Notes: generated from the sequence alone by a model not told the origin. Shown: positions 27,097 through 36,939, counted from the first letter of the stretch. The stretch is 64,000 nt of DNA from Photobacterium arenosum (GCF_014841115.1 NZ_JACYTP010000017.1:1-64000); one strand, 5' to 3'. A program made the numbers and translations.

Positions 27097-27147
27097 TGTT
27101 ATAATCACGGCACTCATTCTCATCGCGGCACACCCGTTGCCGCGATG
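27097..27147 (+). promoter_or_regulatory. extended -10 promoter and leader hairpin of the MscS gene
   Basis: TGTTATAAT (27097-27105) is an extended -10 box. Just downstream CATCGCGGCA (27121-27130) pairs perfectly with TGCCGCGATG (27138-27147), placing a strong hairpin in the first part of the leader, about 40 bases before the start codon. It may affect leader stability or translation. Confidence 0.5.
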
Positions 27148-27187
27148 TACTTGTATTTATCTCCCTGAACCGGAATACCGCTCTACT

Positions 27188-28825
27188 ATGCGCAAGCTTT
27201 TACTCATTATTACGTTGCTTACATACAGCCTCAATGTCTTTGCCCAGGCTGAAACACCGCCCTCTCAGCTGGATGAACTGTCGCAGTTGAATCAGGAAGT
27301 CATGGAGCTGTATCAGGCCGGCCAGAGCCGTACCGGTACCACACGTGATGTACTGCGCATGCAGGTACTGAATAAGAACAATGAACTGCGCGACAAGATC
27401 GGGGAATTAATCAGTGAGCCGCCGGAAGGGGCAACCGCCACCCTGCTGGATTACGTCAAACGACAGGAACGCTATACCGACAATACGGCAAACTATCTGA
27501 GTAACAAGATTCTGGCTGATGAAAAAGCACTGGACAAAGCCTCGCAGGAAGAACAGCTGCTCAAGCTCAAGCAATTGAATGAAGAGCGCATGCTGTCTGT
27601 TCAGATGCTGGGCGAGCAGTGGGAAAACTACCGCTGGATGGAGCAGCTTGGTCATAATGCCGATCAGAAAAAAAGCAAACTGGCTAAAGCCATCAGCAAC
27701 CGCTTAGAGTTTGTCTCTGCTTCACTGGATTACAACAACCAGCAGGAAAAAGTGCTGGCTAAGCAGCTCAAAGAGGCGTCAGAGGGTGAGAAAGCCTCAC
27801 TGCAACTGATGCACATTCTGGCACAACGCAAACTGTCGAGCGATATTGACCGCTTAAACTACTTAATCAACCTCGGTGATCAGGCACAGATAGATACGTC
27901 GAACTACAAAAAGCAGCAATTTGAAGTGACCGGTGATCTCACCAATGACATCCTGAATCCGCGGGTAATCTATTCGATTGTCTCAGCCTGGGCCGACAAC
28001 CTGAAAAAGTGGCTGATTGATAATACCCCGCAGGTGCTGTTCAAGGTGTTGATCTTCGCCCTGGTCCTTTTGCTGTTCCGGCTGTTAAAAAACCTGACAC
28101 GTAAAGTGGTTAAGCGCGCCGTGGCGTCACCCAATCTCAAGATGTCGCAGTTGATGCAGGACTTCTTTATTTCCATGTCGGGCAAAGCGGTCTTTTTTCT
28201 CGGGCTGTTAATTGCCCTGTCACAGGTCGGGCTTAACCTTGCGCCGATACTGACAGGTTTCGGTGTGGCCGGTGTGATCATCGGTTTTGCTTTGCAGGAC
28301 ACCTTGTCTAATTTTGCTTCAGGCATGATGCTGCTGATTTACCGCCCTTTTGATGTCGGCGATTTTGTTGAGGCTGGTGGGGTGTCTGGTAAGGTCAGCC
28401 ACATGAGCCTGGTCAATACCACTATCCGTACCTTTGATAACCAGATCATCATAGTGCCGAACAGTAAAATCTGGGGGGACACAATCAAGAATGTTACGCA
28501 CGAGCGCGTCCGCCGTGTCGATATGGTATTTGGGATCGGCTATAAAGACAGCATTGAGCAAGCCGAAGCCATTTTACATGACATTATTGATAACCATCCG
28601 GCTGTGCTGCGTGCCCCGGAGAAAACCATCAAAGTACACACACTAAACACCTCTTCGGTGGACTTTATTGTTCGGCCCTGGGTGAAAACGGATGACTACT
28701 GGGATGTGTACTGGGATGTCACGCGCGAAGTCAAACTGCGGTTCGACAAAGAAGGCGTTTCTATCCCCTTCCCGCAGCAGGATGTGCATTTACACATGGT
28801 CAGCCCGGAAAAGAACGATGCGTAA
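27188..28825 (+). CDS. MscS-family mechanosensitive channel with long periplasmic region
   Basis: 545 residues. A signal peptide (LLLIITLLTYSLNVFA) leads to about 230 residues of helical, charged periplasmic sequence. Membrane segments follow (VLFKVLIFALVLLLFRLL; AVFFLGLLIALSQVGLNLAP; ILTGFGVAGVIIGFALQDTL) and then the MscS beta domain SNFASGMMLLIYRPFDVGDF with VPNSKIWGDTIKN. The pore helix is glycine/alanine rich as in MscS. The long extra N-terminal part places it with the larger MscS paralogues rather than the 286-residue MscS. It would release solutes on osmotic downshock. It stands alone behind its own promoter. Confidence 0.88.
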   Translation: MRKLLLIITLLTYSLNVFAQAETPPSQLDELSQLNQEVMELYQAGQSRTGTTRDVLRMQVLNKNNELRDKIGELISEPPEGATATLLDYVKRQERYTDNTANYLSNKILADEKALDKASQEEQLLKLKQLNEERMLSVQMLGEQWENYRWMEQLGHNADQKKSKLAKAISNRLEFVSASLDYNNQQEKVLAKQLKEASEGEKASLQLMHILAQRKLSSDIDRLNYLINLGDQAQIDTSNYKKQQFEVTGDLTNDILNPRVIYSIVSAWADNLKKWLIDNTPQVLFKVLIFALVLLLFRLLKNLTRKVVKRAVASPNLKMSQLMQDFFISMSGKAVFFLGLLIALSQVGLNLAPILTGFGVAGVIIGFALQDTLSNFASGMMLLIYRPFDVGDFVEAGGVSGKVSHMSLVNTTIRTFDNQIIIVPNSKIWGDTIKNVTHERVRRVDMVFGIGYKDSIEQAEAILHDIIDNHPAVLRAPEKTIKVHTLNTSSVDFIVRPWVKTDDYWDVYWDVTREVKLRFDKEGVSIPFPQQDVHLHMVSPEKNDA

Positions 28826-28926
28826 AAACATCCAAGTTGAATTGCTTCTACACTAAAAAACACGGTTTACGGAATTTTTTGTCTTACCGTCAGTCAAAAA
28901 TCTTCGAATCCATTTGGGGAAATACA

Positions 28927-29361
28927 ATGAAAAAACACCTGCTGACCGCCATGGGCACTGCCCTGCTGTTATCTGCCTGCGCCGGAACCGGTGGCAACAC
29001 AACAGCCGGCTCTTCTGCTGATCTGACGCAATATGAATGGGAACTGTCAAAGATCGACAATCAGGCCGTCACCATCCCGAGTATGGGAGCCGTGCCGACC
29101 CTGGGGTTTGAAAATAACACAATGGCACATGGGCATTCCGGCTGTAACCGCTACTTCGGTTCTGCCGAAGTTAAAGACGGCCAGTTCCGGATTGAAAAAA
29201 TGGGCATGACCATGATGGCCTGCCCGGATGATGCGATGAAACTGGAACGTGTGATGAGTGATACCTTAAGCCAGTGGAGCAAAGCCGAAGTCAAAGGAAA
29301 TACGCTGACGCTCAGTAATAGTCAGCATACTCTGACTTTCACCGCCACTCAGCCAATGTAA
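28927..29361 (+). CDS. META-domain lipoprotein (HslJ-like)
   Basis: 144 residues with a lipoprotein signal (LLSAC lipobox), a short linker and a META domain: YEWELSKIDNQAV, GHSGCNRYFGSAEVKDGQF and MGMTMMACPD are the typical strands and the two conserved cysteines. HslJ-type proteins are linked to heat or novobiocin tolerance, but their biochemistry is unknown. The ATG at the signal peptide has GGGGAAA upstream. Confidence 0.85.
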   Translation: MKKHLLTAMGTALLLSACAGTGGNTTAGSSADLTQYEWELSKIDNQAVTIPSMGAVPTLGFENNTMAHGHSGCNRYFGSAEVKDGQFRIEKMGMTMMACPDDAMKLERVMSDTLSQWSKAEVKGNTLTLSNSQHTLTFTATQPM

Positions 29362-29382
29362 TTCGCCACCCTTCTGTCTGAC

Positions 29383-29414
29383 AGCATCAACTGAGCGCGT
29401 TCTCAGTTGATGCT
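29383..29414. terminator. 13-bp hairpin at the convergent gene end
   Basis: AGCATCAACTGAG (29383-29395) pairs perfectly with CTCAGTTGATGCT (29402-29414). The stop codon of the minus-strand GGDEF gene lies within it. No T tract follows on either side, so it may be a stabilising or weak bidirectional terminator. Confidence 0.5.
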
Positions 29415-31066
29415 TGTGGCTGACGAACCTTTGCACTCACTTTGTTAAATCCTTCCTGCTGTGCCTGATACAGCAAAGCTTCTGTTTGATGGAACAGGGT
29501 TTCTGCTGTTAACCCCTGAATGTCGAAGACTGTCATCGCGCCCACAGACACCGTCAGATAGGGATTGGCACTCATTTCTGTATTGGCCAGATTCAAACGT
29601 TCAGCCGCAGTGCGCAGATGGCGGGCAACCACTTCACCATTGTTAGTATTCGGCAATACGGCGGCAAACCTGTCATCATCGAGCCGTGCCACCATATCAG
29701 CGGGGCGTTTTAATGTTCTGCCCAGCTCGTTGGCCAGCCTCCTGAGGCCGGACTCATACATGTCCTGCGGACACTGGCTGACAAAGTGCGCGTAATCATC
29801 AATTTGGATCAACACCACCACCAGCGGGGATTGTTCCCGCCGTGCGACTCTGACCGCTTTATCCAGACTTTCTTCAAACGCTCGCTGATTAGCGATACCC
29901 GTCAGCGGGTCAATCAGGCTCATGCGTTCCAGCTTTTCGTTAACGGCCAGCAGTCTGTCATGTTGCTGATTCAGAGTATCCAGATATTGCTGGCCCCGTT
30001 GAAACACGAAGAAACTCACCAAGGCTGCGACAGCAAAAAATGCATTGACTCCCCAGAAGACCCACCAGGGTGTTAATGACTGATGCTGGCGAATATAGTC
30101 CTGCATAGGTGTGGCTTCAATCACCCAGCGGCGTCCGCCTTTGCTCAACACCTGATGAACATAGCGGTAATCAGGCGCATACTCGCGGGTGAGAACCTCC
30201 TGGGTCAGCCTTTTCTGGCTATAGTGGTAATGCTTTTGCTGGCTAACCGGGCCGGTATCCAACGTCGGCACCAGGCTGAATACCAATTTATTTGACTGGG
30301 GTGCCAGGGTATCAATCAGTGTCAGTGCAAAAGGCTTGACCTGAGTTAAGCCGGGTGATGAGAGAAAAATCTGCGCGGGATTAAACACCCCTGCCACAAA
30401 GCCCAGCAAGCTGTCCTGCCGCTCTGCCTCTGACATAGGTTCAGGGAATTCGTACACAGGCAACAGGCTGAGGATGCCCTGTGCGGTGACATCATTGCGC
30501 TGAATCTGGAGCGGGACAGTCAGTTGCAATTGCCCGGTATCTCTGGCGCGCTGAACCGCTTCAAAACGCAGAGAGTGCGAGCCCATGTCGTAACCTATTA
30601 CCGCCTCGTTTCCGGTGACAGGCTCGACGTAATAAACCGGATAGTAAACAGCTCGCTCGCTGGCCGCTACACGCTCTCCGGACGCGACCTGTTCGGTAAT
30701 CACATATCCGGGCAGCCATTCATTGGCCCGTTGTTCTAAGCTGGCACGGTCTGCCTGTTCCACTTCGGGAATCCATTCCAGGGCAGTGATTGCCGGAAAA
30801 CGGGTAAGAATTTTATCTGTCAGTGCCGCGAAACCCTTGGCATCCGGAATGCCGTTGGTGTCCAGATTAAGCTGCAGGGTATAAAGTGCTTCAAAGTGGC
30901 TGTTCATCGCCTGAATAAAGGCGTGTGAGGCTTCCGTGACATCCGATTCAAATTCCTGCTGAATACGGCGGGTTTCCAGATGAGAGAAGAAAAGCAGCAT
31001 CACAATCGACAAGATCAACCCGGCAAACAAGAGTAAGCCAATAAATGTAAGACGTTGTCGCTTCAT
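29387..31066 (-). CDS. CHASE-GGDEF protein with degenerate active site
   Basis: 559 residues. One N-terminal membrane segment, a periplasmic CHASE sensor domain (about 40-300; FPAITALEWIPEV is typical), a second segment (WWVFWGVNAFFAVAALVSFF), a short coiled coil and a GGDEF domain. The GGDEF signature itself reads DDDRF (in ARLDDDRFAAV), so cyclase activity is unlikely. The inhibitory-site motif RxxD (RPAD) five residues earlier is kept, so the domain may still bind cyclic di-GMP as a receptor. The ATG was chosen over the adjacent TTG because AAGGGAA is well placed for it. Confidence 0.85.
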   Translation of the reverse strand: MKRQRLTFIGLLLFAGLILSIVMLLFFSHLETRRIQQEFESDVTEASHAFIQAMNSHFEALYTLQLNLDTNGIPDAKGFAALTDKILTRFPAITALEWIPEVEQADRASLEQRANEWLPGYVITEQVASGERVAASERAVYYPVYYVEPVTGNEAVIGYDMGSHSLRFEAVQRARDTGQLQLTVPLQIQRNDVTAQGILSLLPVYEFPEPMSEAERQDSLLGFVAGVFNPAQIFLSSPGLTQVKPFALTLIDTLAPQSNKLVFSLVPTLDTGPVSQQKHYHYSQKRLTQEVLTREYAPDYRYVHQVLSKGGRRWVIEATPMQDYIRQHQSLTPWWVFWGVNAFFAVAALVSFFVFQRGQQYLDTLNQQHDRLLAVNEKLERMSLIDPLTGIANQRAFEESLDKAVRVARREQSPLVVVLIQIDDYAHFVSQCPQDMYESGLRRLANELGRTLKRPADMVARLDDDRFAAVLPNTNNGEVVARHLRTAAERLNLANTEMSANPYLTVSVGAMTVFDIQGLTAETLFHQTEALLYQAQQEGFNKVSAKVRQPQASTENALS

Positions 31067-31279
31067 CAAGTTCCCTTAAACAATTTAGTTACACCGGGTT
31101 TCAATCCTATTTTCAGCCAGGCGTCATCTATTTGCCAGTTTGGTTTCAGATAACAGATACAAGATCACTATGCGACACTCATTACGCCCTAATGTAATCG
31201 ATTATAGACGTCTGGATGTTTACACTTCTCTCGATAACCAGTACTCTGAACAGCAGTAATCTTCAGGGACTGAGTGAAC

Positions 31280-32191
31280 ATGATTGAAATTAAACACCTT
31301 CGCACATTAGCGGTACTGAGAGACACCGGTTCCCTGACAGCAACAGCCAACACCCTTTGCCTGACCCAGTCGGCGCTGTCTCACCAAATTAAGGATCTTG
31401 AGCAGCGGATTGGCGCACCACTGTTTTTACGCAAGACACGCCCGGTCAGATTCACCGCAGAAGGCGATATCCTGCTGAAACTGGCGGATGATTTAATGCC
31501 CCGTATCGCACGCGCCGAACATGAACTTGCCAATTTAAAAGAAGACGCAAAAGGTCGGCTGCATATGGCAATTGAGTGCCATTCCTGCTTCCAGTGGCTG
31601 ATGCCTGCGCTGAAGGAATACCAGATTAACTGGCCAACGGTGAGCCTGGATTTTTCATCCGGCTTCAGTTTCGAGCCTATCCCGGCTCTGGCTGCCGGGG
31701 AACTCGATCTGGTGATAACATCTGACATTAACCCGCGCTCGGAAGTGCACTATGAACCCCTGTTCGACTTTGAGATGCGCCTGGTAGTTTCGCCGCAGTC
31801 TCCCCTGGCCGAGTTGAGCACAATTAAACCGGCCGATCTTGCCAGCCAAACCATGCTGACCTACCCGGTACAAAAAAACCGCTTAGATGTGGTGAAACAT
31901 TTTCTGCAGCCTGCGGGCATTGAACCTAAGATATGGAAGCAAGCCGATAATACCCTGATGCTGGTGCAAATGGTCTCGGCAGGCTTGGGAGTTGCTGCCC
32001 TGCCCAATTGGGCAATCCATGATTTTGCCCGCCAGGGATTAATCGCCAGCAAGCCACTGGGTAAAGGCTTGTGGCGAAGACTGTATGCGGCGATTCGCGC
32101 ATCAGAAAAAGAGCGCCATTATCTTCAGGCCTTCTTTGCGACGGCCCGGCAGCAGTGCCAGACACACCTTGAGGGCATTAAAGCAGCCTGA
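31280..32191 (+). CDS. metR: LysR-type methionine regulator MetR
   Basis: 303 residues, close along its length to E. coli MetR: start MIEIKHLRTL, helix-turn-helix DTGSLTATANTLCLTQSALS, wing PLFLRKTRPVRFT, and effector-domain segments AIECHSCFQWLMPAL, DLVITSDINPRS and YPVQKNRLDVVKHFLQPAG. MetR activates metE and metH with homocysteine as co-inducer. In enterobacteria it is divergent from metE; here no metE is adjacent. The ATG with AGGGA upstream was chosen over a GTG two codons before. Confidence 0.92.
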   Translation: MIEIKHLRTLAVLRDTGSLTATANTLCLTQSALSHQIKDLEQRIGAPLFLRKTRPVRFTAEGDILLKLADDLMPRIARAEHELANLKEDAKGRLHMAIECHSCFQWLMPALKEYQINWPTVSLDFSSGFSFEPIPALAAGELDLVITSDINPRSEVHYEPLFDFEMRLVVSPQSPLAELSTIKPADLASQTMLTYPVQKNRLDVVKHFLQPAGIEPKIWKQADNTLMLVQMVSAGLGVAALPNWAIHDFARQGLIASKPLGKGLWRRLYAAIRASEKERHYLQAFFATARQQCQTHLEGIKAA

Positions 32192-32218
32192 GGCAAGTCT
32201 ACAAGAGACCTGAAAAAA

Positions 32219-32246
32219 CAAAGGGCACCGAAACGGGTGCCCTTTA
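32219..32246. terminator. bidirectional terminator between metR and the DUF4250 gene
   Basis: AAGGGCACC (32221-32229) pairs with GGTGCCCTT (32236-32244); flanked by A on the left and T on the right. Confidence 0.85.
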
Positions 32247-32247
32247 T

Positions 32248-32436
32248 TCATTTAAATTGATTAGAAATGGGATCATAGCGGTAGCCGAGGGCCGCCATTT
32301 TTTGTCGCAATTGTTCCTGATCCAGCTCGTAACGACTGGAAAGATCGTCAATCGTATCGCATTCCAGACGCAGCCTTTCATTCACTATGCCCAGCACTAT
32401 GTTAGCGTCCATGTTCAGCAAGTTACTGATTTCCAC
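32248..32436 (-). CDS. DUF4250 small protein
   Basis: 62 residues matching the DUF4250 pattern: ANIVLGIVNERLRLECDTID, LDQEQLRQKMAALGYRYD and the end SNQFK. It starts with GTG behind a very strong GGAGGGAGAG site. The family is soluble, helical and of unknown function. It ends in the shared terminator with metR. Confidence 0.8.
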   Translation of the reverse strand: MEISNLLNMDANIVLGIVNERLRLECDTIDDLSSRYELDQEQLRQKMAALGYRYDPISNQFK

Positions 32437-32551
32437 CTCTCCCTCCTCCGGCTACTGCCGTTAGAACATCAGACCCGGAGTCAAACAACTCCTCTTGTTG
32501 TTAGCATAGACGCTCTACCTATCATTCGACCAGTCAGAACACTTCATTCAA

Positions 32552-33226
32552 TCAGAACACTGAAAGCTGGCATCCTGCTGAGGCAGACAGCAATAAAAGC
32601 ACACCGGACAATTGCCAGACTTTGACCGGTTTCGCCAACACAATATGGCCGACCCAAATCACCTGAGCAGCAATCAGCAATAACAGTGCCGCACAAATCG
32701 CCAGTAACTGGCTTTCCACCTGTGCCTGAGGCACAGAGTAATAGAGCTGGCCTGAAAACAGCAACACACTCAGCATGGCACTCACCAGGCCTGCTGCGGG
32801 TAATACCCGGTGAAAAGCCTGCAACCGCGTTCGTGATTGAGTCAGCAACAGGTGCGCCAGGGCGGCGCCAAACATCACCACGGCAATCAGGCTCTGCGCT
32901 TTTTCTGACCATGACAGCGAAGAGAGTGTCATCAGCCAGCTCAGCACTGCCATCGCGCACGAGGCATACAACAGCTTCAACGGCCCCTGATCCCGCGTCT
33001 TACCGGTTTTTACCTGGAAAGTGAACAAGCCTACACCCAGAAGCGGCAACAGTGCCACTGGCTGGTTGATGCATGCGATTAACCAACCCAGCAACAGTAC
33101 AGGAAGCATCTTATGGACCCGGCCTCGCTGGCCCGGACAGATCTCCCCTTTCGTTAAAACGAGAGTGAGAATCATCTGTGCTCCCAACAGGGCAGAGACG
33201 AGTAAAGTGGTATAAGTCATATTCAT
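32552..33226 (-). CDS. polytopic membrane protein of unknown function
   Basis: 224 residues with about seven hydrophobic segments (for example LLVSALLGAQMILTLVLT, SLIAVVMFGAALAHLLL, LLAICAALLLLIAAQVIWVG) and short basic loops. No transport or enzyme motif was recognised. Two ATG codons near the start are possible; neither has a strong ribosome site. Confidence 0.65.
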   Translation of the reverse strand: MNMTYTTLLVSALLGAQMILTLVLTKGEICPGQRGRVHKMLPVLLLGWLIACINQPVALLPLLGVGLFTFQVKTGKTRDQGPLKLLYASCAMAVLSWLMTLSSLSWSEKAQSLIAVVMFGAALAHLLLTQSRTRLQAFHRVLPAAGLVSAMLSVLLFSGQLYYSVPQAQVESQLLAICAALLLLIAAQVIWVGHIVLAKPVKVWQLSGVLLLLSASAGCQLSVF

Positions 33227-33455
33227 GAAAGGCTACAGAAGAAAGAGAAAAACGCCCGAAATTATATCAGAACAGTACTAAAAACATCCATTGCTCAAAT
33301 TTCCCGACAATTAACCTGGTTTCACATGTATTATATGAATCAAGATCACGGTTTTGGCGACCGTCTTGTAGAATAATTGTTCGATTATAAAAATAAAGGG
33401 CGTTTACCGTCTGTTTTTTCTCACAAAACAGATGTCAGATGAGCTGGAAGCAAAG

Positions 33456-34664
33456 ATGATATCGACTTATAACCACTACCATAGGCTGTTGTGCCATGCG
33501 CTCAAGCTCTATATTCCGGATCTATGGAGTGCTAAAGCACACACCCAGAGCTTCCAGAATACGCGAAGCGGATACCTGCGCAGCCGAATTTCTCTGCTCT
33601 GCATTGTATGGGCAGTACTGATCATAGCATGGATACCTTTTGACTTTTTTTACCTCAATACAGGAGAAGATACCCGAATTGCCAGTGCCCGTTTACTTCT
33701 CGCGTTATTTTTAATGGGTATTGCCAAAGTCAACGAGACTCACACCACCTTGCGTCAGTCGCAATGGTGCATGGCACTCATGGTTCTGGGACTGAACCTC
33801 TTCTACACCTATTGCATCTGGGTATTGGGTTTTCCCGAAGTGTACAGCGGTTTTGAATACGGCTATACGCTGTTGCCTATTTTGCATGTCGCCATTTTAA
33901 CTATCCTGCCGATTACACTGAAGGAAAGCCTGTGCCTGCTGGCATTCACCGCTGTCACAGAAATCGCAGTCGATTTACAGACAGGCACGGTGCTGATGCC
34001 GGAAACACTGGCCAATTACTGGCTGCAGAACGTGCTGGCTATTGTCGTCATCTGGTCACAGTTATCCAAGCTTTACATGTTGATGCGTTTGTACCGCCAG
34101 GCAACCCTGGATCCGTTAACCGGGATATACAATCGCAGAATGTTACTGCAGCAAGCCCAGAAAGCCATGGAAAACTGTCAGGCCAAACGCCAGCCTTTTT
34201 CTCTGCTGCTGTTTGATATCGATCGTTTCAAACGCATCAATGATACCTGGGGCCATGGCGTTGGTGACAAAGTACTGCGCGGTTTTGCCGATCATCTGCA
34301 ACTGGCATCGCGGAAAACCGATCTGTTCGGACGCTATGGCGGCGAAGAGTTTATTCTTTGCCTGCCCTGCTGCGATACCTTAACAGCGCAAAAAATTGCA
34401 GACCGGATGTTAGCCGATATCCGCTCACTGCAACTGCCGACTGATATAGAAGAAACACATGTGTCAATCACAGCCTGCATCGGCATTGCGACTTTTACCT
34501 CAGGCGACAGCCTGATGACCATGATAGACCGTGCCGACCGCGCATTGTACGAGTGCAAAGATGCCGGTCGCGACTGCTACCGGTTCCACCCGTATGGCTA
34601 TCAGTACCGCGACAGACGCAAGCCGTTAGAACCCCTGGTCAGTGAAGCCAGCAGCGAGGTTTAA
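33456..34664 (+). CDS. diguanylate cyclase with membrane sensor region
   Basis: 402 residues: about six membrane segments (residues 55-210) followed by a C-terminal GGDEF domain with intact RYGGEEF, the nucleotide helix FDIDRFKRINDTWGHGVGD and an inhibitory RxxD site (RKTD) five residues ahead. All features of an active cyclic di-GMP synthase are present. The N-terminal region resembles MASE-type sensors but was not assigned. The start was set at the ATG with GGAAG five bases upstream rather than at an ATG eight codons earlier that lacks a ribosome site. Confidence 0.87.
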   Translation: MISTYNHYHRLLCHALKLYIPDLWSAKAHTQSFQNTRSGYLRSRISLLCIVWAVLIIAWIPFDFFYLNTGEDTRIASARLLLALFLMGIAKVNETHTTLRQSQWCMALMVLGLNLFYTYCIWVLGFPEVYSGFEYGYTLLPILHVAILTILPITLKESLCLLAFTAVTEIAVDLQTGTVLMPETLANYWLQNVLAIVVIWSQLSKLYMLMRLYRQATLDPLTGIYNRRMLLQQAQKAMENCQAKRQPFSLLLFDIDRFKRINDTWGHGVGDKVLRGFADHLQLASRKTDLFGRYGGEEFILCLPCCDTLTAQKIADRMLADIRSLQLPTDIEETHVSITACIGIATFTSGDSLMTMIDRADRALYECKDAGRDCYRFHPYGYQYRDRRKPLEPLVSEASSEV

Positions 34665-34686
34665 CCCAGTCTGACCAGGGTATATG

Positions 34687-35931
34687 TTAAACAGCCACCG
34701 ATGCCACTGGCTCGGTGGCCTGCTTTCTTCCCAGGCGCCAGCACAAGGCATACAGAGCCAAATACAGCACACTGCCGCCCACCAGCACGCCGTGCCAGTT
34801 CCAGTGTTGCCAGCAGGTGATCAGGTAAAACCCGCCCAGGCTGCCGCCGACATAATAGTGCACCAGGTAAAGGGCGGTGGCCGTGGCTTTTCCTGTCTTT
34901 GCTTTCTGGCTCACCCAGGCATACGCCAGAGAATGGGTAAAAAACGCACCGGAACTGATTAATAACAAACCGCTCAGCATGGCCGACACAGAGTCCAGCG
35001 CGGCTACCCACATCCCCAGCGCACTGATTGTCGTACCCAGTATCATGCCACTCACCGGCTTGTACCTGATGCTCCAGCTGCCACTGAGTTTTGCGGTAAG
35101 CGTCCCGCTCAGATAACACAGAAATATCAAAGACGCCCAGCTGACCGGCAAGGAATAAGGCGGTGAGACCAGCCTGAAGCCCATCACAGAATACAGGTTC
35201 ACAAACAAGGCAAAATTGATACCGCCAATCAGCATAGGGATCCACAATACCGGTTGCTGTAAATGCCGGATCACATGTTTTGTGTGATGCCTGAGCTGCC
35301 CACGCTGAGGGGTAAAATGTTGCTGCTGCGGCAATAATCTGGCGACCACCAAAGCGCCAACCAAACTAAAAAGTGCCATACCCAGCACAGCCCCCTGCCA
35401 GCCCCAGGCGTCTGACGCAAAGCCGCCGAATAATCGCCCGGCAATGCCGCCCAGTGAGTTAGCGCTGATGTATCCGCCTACCGCCAGCGACAGGGCTTTA
35501 GGTGAAAACTCTTCAGCCATATAGGCCACTGCAACCGCTGCAAACCCTGCCAGCGAGGCGCCCATCAGTGCCCGGGCAAGACTCAGCATCAGCAAGCTCT
35601 CAGCCAATAGCATCAGTACGCCCACCACAGGCAGCAAGAACAGACTCAGCAACATCACCTTACGCCGTCCAATCATTTCGGAGCTGACAGCCCATGGCAC
35701 CAGAGTTAGCGCCAGAGCCAGTGTACCTGCTGCCAACAACCAGTTAACTTTGGTGGCACTCACGGAAAAAGCCTCCGTCATTACAGGCAACAATGGCTGG
35801 AAGAGATACAAATTACAAAACACCAGAAATGAACCAAGAGCCAGAGCAAAACTGGCCCGACGATAGGCAGAACTATGGATTTCTATCACAGACAGGCACC
35901 AGACGATGAAGAGTTGCTGAAACAGTAGCAA
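34687..35931 (-). CDS. MFS transporter, YnfM-like
   Basis: 414 residues with twelve membrane segments. Segments typical of this MFS group are FLVFCNLYLFQPLLPVM near the start, the loop SSEMIGRRKVMLLS (motif A) and SLARALMGASLAGFAAVAVA. It resembles E. coli YnfM (YnfM/CynX-type). The likely start is a TTG with AGAGGG upstream. It is divergent from a LysR gene with a 70-base gap, so that regulator probably controls it. Substrate unknown; such pumps often export small organic compounds or drugs. Confidence 0.8.
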   Translation of the reverse strand: MLLFQQLFIVWCLSVIEIHSSAYRRASFALALGSFLVFCNLYLFQPLLPVMTEAFSVSATKVNWLLAAGTLALALTLVPWAVSSEMIGRRKVMLLSLFLLPVVGVLMLLAESLLMLSLARALMGASLAGFAAVAVAYMAEEFSPKALSLAVGGYISANSLGGIAGRLFGGFASDAWGWQGAVLGMALFSLVGALVVARLLPQQQHFTPQRGQLRHHTKHVIRHLQQPVLWIPMLIGGINFALFVNLYSVMGFRLVSPPYSLPVSWASLIFLCYLSGTLTAKLSGSWSIRYKPVSGMILGTTISALGMWVAALDSVSAMLSGLLLISSGAFFTHSLAYAWVSQKAKTGKATATALYLVHYYVGGSLGGFYLITCWQHWNWHGVLVGGSVLYLALYALCWRLGRKQATEPVASVAV

Positions 35932-36001
35932 TTTCCCTCTGATAGTGAAAATATATTAAAAATATCGGATCCATATCTTTTATTAATAGCCAGAGTAACC
36001 A

Positions 36002-36895
36002 ATGGACATTCGCCAGCTCACTTATTTCATTGCCATTGCAGAGGCCGGCAGTTTCACGAAAGCCGCGGAAAAACTGCACATAGCCCAGCCGGCTTTAAGC
36101 ATCGCAATAAAGAAATTCGAGCAACAGCTAGAGATGCCGTTGTTTCACCGCAGCGATCGCCAGATAGTGCTGACTCACGAAGGTGAAGTACTGATTCAGC
36201 ATGCCCGCCTGATTTTGCAGCAGGTGGGTGATGCAAAGATCGCCATGGCGGAATTGAAGGGATTGCAAAAAGGCGAAGTCCGGCTGGGTGTACCCAGTAT
36301 GCTGGGGTCGTATTTTTTTCCCGATATCCTGATGGGGTTTAAATCTCGCTACCCCAATCTCAAACTGACGCTGGTCGAAGCCGGTACCCAGTCGATCCGC
36401 TTGATGCTGCTTAACGGAGAGCTGGATTTAGGTGTGATCCGAAGTGCTGATCTCCCCGACAGCCTTGAAGCCGAGCCGTTACTCACGTCAGAAATGGTGG
36501 CTGTCGTCAGCCCGAACCACGAATTTGCCCGGCAGTCCTCGGTGTCGTTCGAACAGTTTTTCAGCCAGGAGCTGGTGATGTTCAAGCAAGGGTACTTTCA
36601 TCGCGACTACATCGACCATGTATGTCAGGCACATCAGCTCAAACAGCACATCGCGTTTGAAACAAACCTGTTGCCCATGATCCTGAGTATTATCAGACAG
36701 GAGTTTGCCATATCAGCCTTACTGGAAATGGTCACCCGCCACGAGCCCGGTTTAGCAGCCGTGCCTTTCGAACAACCGGTACAGCTCAATCTGGCTATCG
36801 CCTGGCGAAAAAATGGCTACTTATCGATGGCTGATCGGGCATTCATGGAATTTATCAAAGAGCATCAACGCCATCGCCGATTGCATTCAGCGTGA
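36002..36895 (+). CDS. LysR-family regulator divergent from the MFS gene
   Basis: 297 residues: helix-turn-helix AEAGSFTKAAEKLHIAQPAL, wing PLFHRSDRQIVLTHEG and a two-lobe effector domain starting EVRLGVPSMLGSYFFP. The arrangement with the neighbouring transporter is the usual LysR regulator/target pair. Effector unknown. Confidence 0.88.
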   Translation: MDIRQLTYFIAIAEAGSFTKAAEKLHIAQPALSIAIKKFEQQLEMPLFHRSDRQIVLTHEGEVLIQHARLILQQVGDAKIAMAELKGLQKGEVRLGVPSMLGSYFFPDILMGFKSRYPNLKLTLVEAGTQSIRLMLLNGELDLGVIRSADLPDSLEAEPLLTSEMVAVVSPNHEFARQSSVSFEQFFSQELVMFKQGYFHRDYIDHVCQAHQLKQHIAFETNLLPMILSIIRQEFAISALLEMVTRHEPGLAAVPFEQPVQLNLAIAWRKNGYLSMADRAFMEFIKEHQRHRRLHSA

Positions 36896-36939
36896 TCCGG
36901 CATTTCAGGATGGGTATATGAAAAATTGCAAATTCGCAA

